DNA of 64,000 bases from Streptomyces sp. A1136 (GTDB lineage: Bacteria > Actinomycetota > Actinomycetes > Streptomycetales > Streptomycetaceae), in the NCBI RefSeq assembly GCF_004795055.1, contig NZ_SSBJ01000011.1, positions 124,001 to 188,000 of the forward strand, read 5' to 3'. The notes beneath the pieces are model-generated. The model was given only the letters and a program-made list of their open reading frames with translations, searched no databases and had not been told where the DNA came from. The position numbers and the translations under genes are program-made. Positions 52,524 to 60,464 of this stretch are shown piece by piece (within the stretch, counting starts at the first letter, position 1; each line of letters opens with the position of its first letter).

Positions 52524-53660
52524 TCAGGCGCGCGCCGGACGGCTCTCCAGCCACTGCTTCAGCAGCCGGGCGGACGGCCGTTCCACGTAGCGCTGGACCA
52601 GCCAGGAGGCCAGCAGTATCACCGCGACCGCCGACAGCAGCAGCGTCCACGGTTCGACATCGCGGTGCCACTGCCGCAGCAAGGTGATGCCGATCTGCTG
52701 GTGCAATAGGTACAGCGGGTACGACATGGCGCCGCCCACCGACAGCCAGCGCCAGTCGATCCGGTCGAGCCGGCGCAGGGCCACGGCGGCCATCACGAGG
52801 TAGCAGGCGGTCACGACAGCCAGGCACGCCTCCCAGGACAGCCGGTCCCCCTTGACGGTGTTCCAGGCGACGATGTCGTTGAGCCAGCGCTGCATCAGCA
52901 GCCACGACAGGCCCAGCAGCGCCCACGGCTCGCCGGCGCGCGGGCCCTCGCGGCGGATCAGGAAGAAGCAGATCCCGGACACGAACAGGGGCGAGTAGAC
53001 CGGGTTGGCCAGAGTCTCGAAGAGCGGCACCCCCGACGTCGGCGCGAGGAGGGAGGCGACGGTCCAGATCCAGCAGAAGTTGAGCACCTTGCGGTAGGTC
53101 AGGCCCGTCCAGGCGACCACGGCGAAGAGCAGGTAGAACCTGACCTCGGACCAGAGCGTCCAGTAGGACATGTCCAGTAGGCCGCTCCTGAGCGGGGTCT
53201 GGAACATCGTCAGGTTGGTCAGGACCTGGCTCAGTCCGGGCCCGGCGCCGCCGAGCGGCTCGCCGTCGAGGAGCAGCACGGCCATCGTGACCAGCACACA
53301 GAACCAGTACGCCGGTCCGAGCCGGACCACCCGGCTGCGCAGGTAGCCGCCCAGTGGCCGGCCCCACGCCGACATGCAGATGACGAAGCCGCTGATCATG
53401 AAGAACAGTTCGACGCCGAGCCAGCTGTACCGGCCGGCCGTGGTCAGCCAGCCGAAGGCGTCGTGCCCCCAGATGTCCTCGCGGGTGTAGTGGTGGAAAA
53501 GCACGGCCGCCGCCGCGACGACGCGCAGCCCGTCCAGGACGCGCAGTCGTGCCCCGGACACCGGTCCGGCCGCCGCCTGTCCGGGGATAGTGGGCTTCGC
53601 GGGGTGGTCACCGTCTGGCTGCGGCCTGCGGAAGGCGCGCGGGGACGGGTGCAGGGACAT
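52524..53660 (-). CDS. Acyltransferase-3 family membrane protein
   Basis: A 378-residue protein with about ten membrane helices. The start LRVLDGLRVVAAAAVLFHHY contains the R and H hallmarks of acyltransferase-3 (OafA-like) O-acetylation enzymes; FFMISGFVI and YWTLWSEVRFYLLF are further conserved blocks. It probably transfers an acyl group from the cytoplasm to an extracellular glycan or lipid. The ATG at 53660 has GGAG 5 nt upstream. A close paralogue lies at 55944 on the other strand; the LCP and thioesterase genes lie between them. Confidence 0.88.
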   Translation of the reverse strand: MSLHPSPRAFRRPQPDGDHPAKPTIPGQAAAGPVSGARLRVLDGLRVVAAAAVLFHHYTREDIWGHDAFGWLTTAGRYSWLGVELFFMISGFVICMSAWGRPLGGYLRSRVVRLGPAYWFCVLVTMAVLLLDGEPLGGAGPGLSQVLTNLTMFQTPLRSGLLDMSYWTLWSEVRFYLLFAVVAWTGLTYRKVLNFCWIWTVASLLAPTSGVPLFETLANPVYSPLFVSGICFFLIRREGPRAGEPWALLGLSWLLMQRWLNDIVAWNTVKGDRLSWEACLAVVTACYLVMAAVALRRLDRIDWRWLSVGGAMSYPLYLLHQQIGITLLRQWHRDVEPWTLLLSAVAVILLASWLVQRYVERPSARLLKQWLESRPARA

Positions 53661-53843
53661 GGACGCTCCAGAGCCATGAAGGACGCCCGTCCGGTTCCAT
53701 GCCGCACCGACAGCACGGGCTCCCGGACTTCCCCCCGGCGCGTGAGCCGCAACAGTTGTACGGCAACCTATCGGACCGTCCCCGTGCACCCGGCGCACGC
53801 CGTTCCTGCGCGCCGCCCCGCACGCCGTCGCGCCCGGTCCGCG

Positions 53844-55112
53844 TCAGCGGCTCTGTACGGTGACCTTCTCGTCGTTCTGGATCTGCTTCACCAACTGCTG
53901 CATCTTGGGCTTGTCCCAGATCAGATTGCCGCCGCGCTCACCGGAGATGGGCATGTTCATCGACACGCCGTCACCGCCGTTGACGCCCTTCATGGCGAAG
54001 AACATCTGACCCATGTCCCACAGGCCCATGTCCTTGTCCACGATCACGGTGTCCAGTCCCGCGCCCATCACGGGGTACAGGGCGAAGGGGTTGAGGATCG
54101 TGGACGGCGTCGCGGCCTGACTGGCCAGCGCCGAGAGGAACTTCTGCTGGTTCTTCGTCCGTTGCAGGTCGGACTCGGCGAAAGCGTAGCGGGTGCGCAC
54201 GAACGCCAGGGACTGGCTGCCGTTCAGGGTCTGCCGGCCGGCCTTGAAGTCGGCTCCGGACTTCTCGTCCTTGAACCCCTTCTCGATGTCCAACTCCACG
54301 CCGCCCAGCGCGTCCACGATGTTCGCGAAGCCGGCGAAGCCGATCTCCGCGTAGTGGTCGATGCGCAGGCCGGTGTTGAACTCGATCGTGCGCACCAGCA
54401 GCTCGGGGCCGTCCTCCGCGTACGCCGCGTTGAGCTTGACCCGGCGGCCCTGGGCCGGGAACTTCTTCCCGGACTGGGAGCCGACGAAGGACGGGATCTC
54501 CACGTCCGAGTCGCGCGGCAGCGAGATCATGGTGTTCCCGCTGGAGCACTTCGCGAGGATCATCATCGAGTCGGTGCGCTTGCCCTCGGCCGAGCCCGTG
54601 TGGAGCTTCCTCTTCTCCTCGTCGGACATGCCCTCGCGGCTGTCGGAGCCGACGATGAGGTACGTGGTGCAGTCGCCCTCCTTCGGGCGCTCGATGACCT
54701 TCGAGAGGTCCACCTCGCGGCGCACCTTGGAGTCGGCCCAGAAGTAGGTGCCGATCGTGGTCACCAGCAGCGCCGAGACCAGGACGATCGAGCCGATCTT
54801 GATCCGCTTGCGCCAGTCGACGACGACGCGCACGGGTACGGGGCCGTCACCGCCCCGGCCGGGCCCGCCCGGGCCCGCCGGAGGCCGCGCGCCGCCGCCT
54901 CCGCCCGCGGGCGTGCCGTACACCTGTCCGGTGTTGTAGCCGCTGTCGTAGCCGCCGGGGCTCTGTACCTGCTGCGGCGGTACGCCGTACGCGGGCTGCC
55001 GCGTCGGGGCGTCGACGGGCGGCCGCGGCGGACCGGGCTGCCGGACGGGCGGCTGCTGCCGCTGGATGTGCCGCATCCGCTGCGGACCCTCGGGCTCGGG
55101 CCAGTCATTCAT
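53844..55112 (-). CDS. LytR-CpsA-Psr (LCP) family glycopolymer transferase
   Basis: A 422-residue protein. The cytoplasmic N-terminus of about 100 residues is rich in Pro, Gln and Gly, then one membrane helix (about 108-126), then the LCP domain. Landmarks: LIVGSDSREG, RTDSMMIL, SLPRDSDVEIP with the conserved Arg/Asp, NAAYAEDGPE, DALGGVELDIEKGF and FVRTRY. It attaches polyprenyl-linked glycopolymers to peptidoglycan. ATG at 55112 (MNDWPEPEG). The frame stays open through to 57026 only as a shadow of genes on the other strand. It is divergent from the thioesterase. Confidence 0.9.
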   Translation of the reverse strand: MNDWPEPEGPQRMRHIQRQQPPVRQPGPPRPPVDAPTRQPAYGVPPQQVQSPGGYDSGYNTGQVYGTPAGGGGGARPPAGPGGPGRGGDGPVPVRVVVDWRKRIKIGSIVLVSALLVTTIGTYFWADSKVRREVDLSKVIERPKEGDCTTYLIVGSDSREGMSDEEKRKLHTGSAEGKRTDSMMILAKCSSGNTMISLPRDSDVEIPSFVGSQSGKKFPAQGRRVKLNAAYAEDGPELLVRTIEFNTGLRIDHYAEIGFAGFANIVDALGGVELDIEKGFKDEKSGADFKAGRQTLNGSQSLAFVRTRYAFAESDLQRTKNQQKFLSALASQAATPSTILNPFALYPVMGAGLDTVIVDKDMGLWDMGQMFFAMKGVNGGDGVSMNMPISGERGGNLIWDKPKMQQLVKQIQNDEKVTVQSR

Positions 55113-55217
55113 GTGCCCAAGGATGCCTTCCCGGCCGAGTCCGCCGACAGCCCGGTGGGGATTCGTACCGGTGCTGTTGCAGAGCTGATGCCTCCGAGAC
55201 CGCTTTAAGGTATCCGT

Positions 55218-55754
55218 ATGACAGACATAGCGGGCGATCCCGCGGGCAAGCCGACCTCGGCTTCCCGCACCACCCTCAGCCACATCATGACCGCCAACGA
55301 CACGAACCTCCTGGGCACGGTCCACGGCGGGGTGATCATGAAGCTGGTGGACGACGCGGCCGGCGCCGTGGCAGGCCGGCACTCGGGTGGTCCCGCGGTC
55401 ACCGCTTCCATGGACGAGATGGTCTTCCTCGCCCCGGTCCGCGTCGGAGACCTCGTCCACGTCAAGGCCCAGTGCAACTGGACCGGCCGCACCTCCATGG
55501 AGATCGGCGTACGGGTCCTCGCCGAGCGCTGGAACGAATCCACCCCCGCCACCCAGGTCGGCAGCGCCTACCTCGTCTTCGCGGCGGTCGACGCCGAGGG
55601 CAAGCCGCGCCGGGTCCCGCCCGTCCTCCCCGAGACCGAGCAGGACGAGCGTCGCAACCAGGAGGCCCAGATCCGCCGCACCCACCGCCTCGCCCGCCGC
55701 CAGGCGATCATGGTGCTGCGCGAGGAACGAGCCGCACAAGGGTTCGATGAGTGA
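55218..55754 (+). CDS. Hotdog-fold acyl-CoA thioesterase
   Basis: A 178-residue hydrolase of the YciA/BFIT type that cleaves acyl-CoA to free acid and CoA. The N-terminal half has LSHIMTANDTNLLGTVHGG with the conserved Asn/Asp and His-Gly-Gly, and MDEMVFLAPVRVGD follows. The C-terminus is basic and helical (RRTHRLARRQA). AAGG precedes the ATG at 55218. It is divergent from the LCP gene. It may regulate CoA-ester pools; substrate unknown. Confidence 0.9.
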   Translation: MTDIAGDPAGKPTSASRTTLSHIMTANDTNLLGTVHGGVIMKLVDDAAGAVAGRHSGGPAVTASMDEMVFLAPVRVGDLVHVKAQCNWTGRTSMEIGVRVLAERWNESTPATQVGSAYLVFAAVDAEGKPRRVPPVLPETEQDERRNQEAQIRRTHRLARRQAIMVLREERAAQGFDE

Positions 55755-55943
55755 CGTCTCGGAGGTCCCGCGCCACCCCCGTTCCGGCCGCGCCCGTACG
55801 AGTCCTGCCTCACTCTCGGCCACCGGCAGCCGGCCCGTCCACGGGCCCGACGTAGACTCATCCGCTGACGTTCGGCTTGGCTCGGCTTGCCGGGCGGAAC
55901 GACGTGGCCCTTGAACCCGGCTCTGCTGCGGAGAATCCCCCCT

Positions 55944-57173
55944 ATGTCGACGGTCGTACCGCCCCACCCGGCGACCAGCACGCACGCGCCCACCGTTTCG
56001 CGTCCCCGGCCGACGGCCGCCCCGTCTGGCGGTGGCCCCCGACCGCGACTGAGAGCCCTGGACGGTCTGCGCCTGGTGGCCGCGCTCATGGTGGTCTCGT
56101 TCCACTGGACAGGCGTCAACCGCGTCCCCGAGGTGTGGCACGGCACACCGGCCAAGCTGATGCCGGGACTGCACCTGTACACCGCGTACGGCTTCCTCGG
56201 CGTGCAGATGTTCTTCTTGATCAGCGGTTTCGTCATCTGCATGTCCTGCTGGGGCAAGACGCCCCGGCAGTACTTCACCTCGCGCGTCGTGAGGCTCATG
56301 CCCGCCTACTGGGTGGCCGTCATCCTCACAGCGCTCGTGGTGGACTTCGTGGCGACCGCGCGGCACCGCGTCCATCTCCGCTTCAGCGACGTGCTCTCCA
56401 ACCTGACGATGCTTCAGCAGCCGATGGGTGTCGCCGAGGCCGACACCGTCTACTGGACCCTCTGGGTCGAGCTGCGCTTCTACCTCCTGTTCGCCATAGT
56501 CGTGGCGCTGGGTCTCACCTACCGCCGGGTGCTGGCCTTCTGCGGCATCTGGATGTTCCTGTCGGTGATCGCGATCAAGGGGGACAACCTGCTGCTGCGG
56601 ACGTTCGTCATGCCCGAGTACGCCCCATACTTCATCGCCGGTATCGCCATGTTCCTGATCTACCGGTTCGGCACCAACTGGTTGCTCCTGGGCGTCGTCG
56701 GGTTCTCCTGGCTGGTGGCCCAGAACCAGCTGTTGGGCACGAAGGGCAGCTACCAATACGGCGTCATGCACTCCTTGAGCTGGGACGTTATGGCGTGGTT
56801 CTCCGTCGTGGCCTTCGGCGTGGTGCTCGCGGTGGCGATGGGCGCATTCGACCGGGTCCAGTGGAAGTGGCTCACCACCGCCGGCGCACTCACCTATCCC
56901 GTGTACCTGCTGCACCAAGAGATCGGGTATGCCTTGATCCGCTGGGCCCGCAACGAGGGCATGGACCTCCCGGTGACCCTGCTCGGCACGCTCGCCGTCG
57001 TACTCCTGCTCGCCTGGATCGTCCACCGTTACGCGGAGCGGCCGTTGTCGGCGCTCCTGAAGCGCATGCTGGACGCCCCGGGCCTCACGCTGCCGAAGAC
57101 CGACCCACCGGTGCGCCGACGCGCCACGAACGCCGAACGGAACGCGATGGACACGGCAGGTTCCGCGGGATGA
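55944..57173 (+). CDS. Acyltransferase-3 family membrane protein (second copy)
   Basis: A 409-residue protein with about ten membrane helices. RALDGLRLVAALMVVSFHW, FFLISGFVICMSCWGKTPRQ, RLMPAYWVAV and YWTLWVELRFYLLF align with the copy at 52524-53660, and the end IVHRYAERPLSALLKRML matches its VQRYVERPSARLLKQWL. The two are therefore recent or closely related paralogues. The ATG at 55944 was chosen, with GGAG 11 nt upstream. The GT39-like gene overlaps its stop by 4 bp, so acylation and glycosylation enzymes are co-expressed. Confidence 0.88.
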   Translation: MSTVVPPHPATSTHAPTVSRPRPTAAPSGGGPRPRLRALDGLRLVAALMVVSFHWTGVNRVPEVWHGTPAKLMPGLHLYTAYGFLGVQMFFLISGFVICMSCWGKTPRQYFTSRVVRLMPAYWVAVILTALVVDFVATARHRVHLRFSDVLSNLTMLQQPMGVAEADTVYWTLWVELRFYLLFAIVVALGLTYRRVLAFCGIWMFLSVIAIKGDNLLLRTFVMPEYAPYFIAGIAMFLIYRFGTNWLLLGVVGFSWLVAQNQLLGTKGSYQYGVMHSLSWDVMAWFSVVAFGVVLAVAMGAFDRVQWKWLTTAGALTYPVYLLHQEIGYALIRWARNEGMDLPVTLLGTLAVVLLLAWIVHRYAERPLSALLKRMLDAPGLTLPKTDPPVRRRATNAERNAMDTAGSAG

Positions 57174-58684
57174 ACACCGGCACCCTCCCGTCCCCGACCG
57201 GCCGTTCCGCGCCCGGGCGACCCTCAGGAGACGCCTCGCGCCCGGACCGCCGCGGCTTCGCCCGCCGGCACGACTGGCTGTGGGCAGCCCTGCTGACCTT
57301 CGGGGTCGCCGTCACGGGCAGCGGCACCCCGCAGTTGTGGCGGGACGAGCTCGCCAGTTGGAACGCCGCCATCCGCGGCACCGGCGACCTGGTGGCGATG
57401 TTGGGCCACGTGGACGCCGTCTCCGGCCTCTACTACCTGCTGCTGCACGGCTGGGTCTCCGTCTTCGGTGACTCGGCGACCATGCTGCGGATGCCCTCGG
57501 CGTTCGCCATGGCGGGCGCCGCCGCCTTCGTCGTACTGACCGCCCGTACGCTCTTCGACCGCCGCGCCGCCGTCTTCGCGGGCCTGCTCTTCGCGTTGCT
57601 CCCGTCGGTCTCCCGCTATGGGCAGGAAGCGCGGTCGTACGCCTTCGTCGTGTTGGCGGTCACCGCCGCCACCTGGTTGTTGGTACGGGCGCTGGACCGC
57701 CCCGGCCCGCGCCGCTGGGCGCCATACGCCCTCGCCGTGGCGGCGGCGGGGCTGTTCCACATCGTCTCGCTGCTCTTCCTGCTGCCGCACGCGCTGATCG
57801 TCGTGCTGCGCTGGTGGCGGGACCGGCGCGGTCGCACCGTCGTCGCCTTCACGGTGACGGTCGCCTTCGCCTTGGTGCCCGTGGTCCCGCTGGTGCTGCT
57901 CGGGCAGCGTCAGGTGGGCCGGCAGATCAGCTGGATCAAGACGCCGCACCTGCGGAGCATCGCGGAAATCTGGGACTCCCTCTTCGGCTCTCCGCTCGTC
58001 TCCCTCGCCATCGCCGCCTTGGCGCTGCTCCCGCTCGCGTGGAGCCGCGGCCGCCGGCCCGCCGTGGAGCTCGTGCTGATCGGCGCGGTCCCGATCGCGG
58101 CCGCCTGGGTGGTCTCCCAGGGCAGCACCTCGTACTTCATGGACCGCTATCTCCTCTTCACCGTGCCGGCCTGGGTGGTCGTCGCCGCCGCGGGTCTCGC
58201 GGCCCTGCGGCCCCGGCCGCTCGGGGTGGCGGGTCTGGCCGCGGTGATCCTGCTGGGCCTGCCCGACCAACGTCAGCTGCGTACGGAGACGGCCAAGGCC
58301 GGCCGTGACGGGGCGGAGGCGGCGGCGGTCATCGCCAAGGGCTACCGGCCCGGCGACGGCTTCGTACCGGTGCGGGGTGACGACCGCGTCTACATGACCG
58401 ACTTCCAGGTCGAATACTCCCTGCCGCCGCGGGTCGAGCTCCGCGACGTGTTCGCGCAGCGCTCGGCCGTGGCGAACGACGACCTCTTCCCGGTCGAGTG
58501 CGCACAACCCGAGAAGTGCCTCGGTACCACCCGGCGGGTGTGGGTGGTCACCTGGAGCGGCACGCAGAACCCTTACCACAGGCTCCCGAAGAAGCAGGCC
58601 GAGGCACTGGAGAAGCACTACAAGCCGGTCCGGAGGACCAAGGTCCACGGCTTGCAGGTGTCGCTGCTGGAGCGCGTCCGCTGA
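57170..58684 (+). CDS. GT39-like (ArnT/PMT-type) membrane glycosyltransferase
   Basis: A 504-residue GT-C protein with about ten membrane helices and a C-terminal outer domain (about 385-500) containing two Cys (VECAQPEKCLG). LWRDELASWNAA in the first outer loop supplies the catalytic Asp/Glu of polyprenyl-phosphate sugar transferases. GQEARSYAF and MDRYLLF are typical of the dolichyl-phosphate-mannose protein mannosyltransferase group. It probably uses the polyprenyl-phosphate mannose made by the GT2 gene at 51653. The ATG overlaps the acyltransferase stop (ATGA). Confidence 0.85.
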   Translation: MNTGTLPSPTGRSAPGRPSGDASRPDRRGFARRHDWLWAALLTFGVAVTGSGTPQLWRDELASWNAAIRGTGDLVAMLGHVDAVSGLYYLLLHGWVSVFGDSATMLRMPSAFAMAGAAAFVVLTARTLFDRRAAVFAGLLFALLPSVSRYGQEARSYAFVVLAVTAATWLLVRALDRPGPRRWAPYALAVAAAGLFHIVSLLFLLPHALIVVLRWWRDRRGRTVVAFTVTVAFALVPVVPLVLLGQRQVGRQISWIKTPHLRSIAEIWDSLFGSPLVSLAIAALALLPLAWSRGRRPAVELVLIGAVPIAAAWVVSQGSTSYFMDRYLLFTVPAWVVVAAAGLAALRPRPLGVAGLAAVILLGLPDQRQLRTETAKAGRDGAEAAAVIAKGYRPGDGFVPVRGDDRVYMTDFQVEYSLPPRVELRDVFAQRSAVANDDLFPVECAQPEKCLGTTRRVWVVTWSGTQNPYHRLPKKQAEALEKHYKPVRRTKVHGLQVSLLERVR

Positions 58685-59201
58685 CGGACGTCCCCGGGGC
58701 CCCGCGCGCCCGGGGAGGCCAGGCGGGCTGTCGGAGCCGGCCGTGCCGACCCTACGCACACCCGCTTCGAAGCGGCCGCGCCCGTCCAGGCGCTCCATCA
58801 GGTCCGACGCGGTGCTCCGGGCAGTGTGTCGGGAGACGCCTGGGCTTTCGGCAAGCCCTCATCCGCAAGCGGTCGATGCCATGACGGTCGCGCCGAGGCC
58901 AACTCGCCCGCTAGGGGCAGGGCTCGGGCCCCCCTCGCTTCCCTTCCGCGAGTCACCGCTGGGCGCTTTCGGCCTGGTGGGGCTGGCGCTGGACGGAATG
59001 GTCCAAGGCCGTTTCGGTCCAGCCGAAGATCCTTCCACCTTGTCTGATCAGCGGCGAGAGTAGTTCTTGCCGGTAGGGGCACCGCCCGGCAGGCCAGAGC
59101 ACGGAAGGCATCACCGATTGACGCCGGCCGGTTCGGGGCAGCGGCCGCAGCCGTCTCCAAAAGTCGTCATCGATACCCATTACCAGCAGGGGGGACCTGT
59201 C
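58685..59201 (+). other. 517-bp gene-free region before the Rpf-like gene
   Basis: No supported ORF. It contains several stem candidates, including TGGAC/GTCCA around 58990 and GCCGG/CCGGC around 59070-59091. A long structured leader would fit known regulation of rpf genes by riboswitches in actinobacteria, but I could not match the core consensus of the c-di-AMP (ydaO) riboswitch. Confidence 0.4.
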
Positions 59202-60452
59202 ATGTCCATGTCATTCCAAGCGCGTACCGCACTCACTCTTTCCCTTGCCGCACTCGTCACGTGTGCGGCATCCGGCGCCCTGGCCGGACCCGCCAGCGCC
59301 GCTTCGGTGAGCACCTGGGACAAGGTCGCCGAGTGCGAGAGCGGGGGCAATTGGAGCATCAACACGGGCAACGGGTTCTACGGGGGCCTCCAGTTCACCC
59401 CCAGCACCTGGAGTGCCTACGGCGGTACGGCATACGCGTCCAGGGCGGATCTCGCGACCAAGAAACAGCAGATACTCATCGGCGAGAAGGTGCTCGCAGG
59501 CCAGGGGCAGGGTGCGTGGCCGAGCTGTGGTCCTGCGGCCGGTCTCGGGGCGGACCACACGAGTCCATACCCGGACCCGGTTCCTGTATCGGTGAAGAAC
59601 ACGGTGCATTTGCAGCGGATCGTTCCGGGTGGGGACCTGTTCAACGCCGAGGGTGATTTCGCGGCGGGGAAGTGGAGTGGTTGGAGCAATCAGGGTGCTT
59701 CGCAGTTGAAGGAGGTCGCCAGCGCGGGTACGGGTTCGGTGAACCGGGTGTTCGCCATCGGTGGGGACAGCAAGATCTATGAGAACGATGGTGATTACGC
59801 GTCGGGTAAGTGGTCGGGCTGGTTCGCGCCTGCCATCAACAACTCGACGACGTTCACGGCGCTCGCGGCTTCGTCGTACGGCAACACGGTGCACTTGGTC
59901 GCGATCGGTGCGGACGGGCATCTTTACAACACCGACGGTGATTTCTCGGCCGGCAAGTGGAACGGGTGGAGTGACAAGGGGGGTACGAGCCTCAAGCACG
60001 TCGCCAGTGCCACCACCGCGGACCAGGTCAACCACATCTTCGCCACCGACGCGACCGACCAAATCCTCGAACTCGACGGCGACTACGCGGCGGGCAAGTG
60101 GGGCAGCTGGGGCATCGCCGGCCCCAACGGTGGCTTCAAGGCCCTCGACGTCACAGCTTCCGTGAGCGACAAAACCGTGCACTTGGGTGCCATCAGCCTC
60201 GCCGGTCAGTACTACGACACCGAAGGTGACTTCGACCGCGGGGCTTGGAACGGCTGGAGCAACATGGGCGGCGACAACCTCAAGCGCGTCACCAGCGCGG
60301 CGGCCAACAACGTGAACCACGTCTTCGCGACCACCGGTGCCAACCGGCTCATTGAGCGCGACGCCGACTACAACACCGGCTCCTGGAACGACTGGGCCGA
60401 CGCCGCCGGCGGCGCCGACGCCACCTCCGCCACCGCCGCCTTCACCGGCTGA
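59202..60452 (+). CDS. Rpf-like transglycosylase fused to six tectonin/PLL-like repeats
   Basis: A 416-residue secreted protein. A signal peptide (1-34) precedes an Rpf domain (about 36-118) with CESGGNW (catalytic Glu E46) and GLQFTPSTW, an enzyme fold that cleaves peptidoglycan glycan strands. Residues about 135-410 hold six repeats of about 47 residues, each carrying the D-G-D-(F/Y)-x-x-G-x-W-x-x-W motif, a propeller-like lectin module as in tectonin and PLL-type lectins. Other Rpf proteins carry LysM; this architecture is unusual. GGGGGA lies before the ATG at 59202. A 517-bp non-coding leader precedes it. Confidence 0.88.
   Translation: MSMSFQARTALTLSLAALVTCAASGALAGPASAASVSTWDKVAECESGGNWSINTGNGFYGGLQFTPSTWSAYGGTAYASRADLATKKQQILIGEKVLAGQGQGAWPSCGPAAGLGADHTSPYPDPVPVSVKNTVHLQRIVPGGDLFNAEGDFAAGKWSGWSNQGASQLKEVASAGTGSVNRVFAIGGDSKIYENDGDYASGKWSGWFAPAINNSTTFTALAASSYGNTVHLVAIGADGHLYNTDGDFSAGKWNGWSDKGGTSLKHVASATTADQVNHIFATDATDQILELDGDYAAGKWGSWGIAGPNGGFKALDVTASVSDKTVHLGAISLAGQYYDTEGDFDRGAWNGWSNMGGDNLKRVTSAAANNVNHVFATTGANRLIERDADYNTGSWNDWADAAGGADATSATAAFTG
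59604..60440 (+). repeat. Six protein-coding tectonin-like repeats
   Basis: Each repeat is about 140 bp and encodes one DGD(F/Y)xxGxWxxW blade. Codon identity differs between blades, so the repeats are old at the DNA level. Confidence 0.75.
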
Positions 60453-60464
60453 GGTGGGGCGCCG

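Noticed and set aside
53844..57026. Extension of the LCP reading frame to 1060 residues
   Set aside because: The extra 638 residues lie opposite the thioesterase and an acyltransferase, are low-complexity, and lack LCP features; the LCP start at 55112 is complete.
58953..59180. Short minus-strand frames in the Rpf leader that could be transposase remnants
   Set aside because: No recognisable transposase motif; Arg/Pro-rich shadow-like composition and no terminal repeats.
58685..59201. c-di-AMP (ydaO) riboswitch upstream of the Rpf-like gene
   Set aside because: A GGGGGACC stretch exists at the ribosome site, but the other conserved core blocks could not be found by eye.
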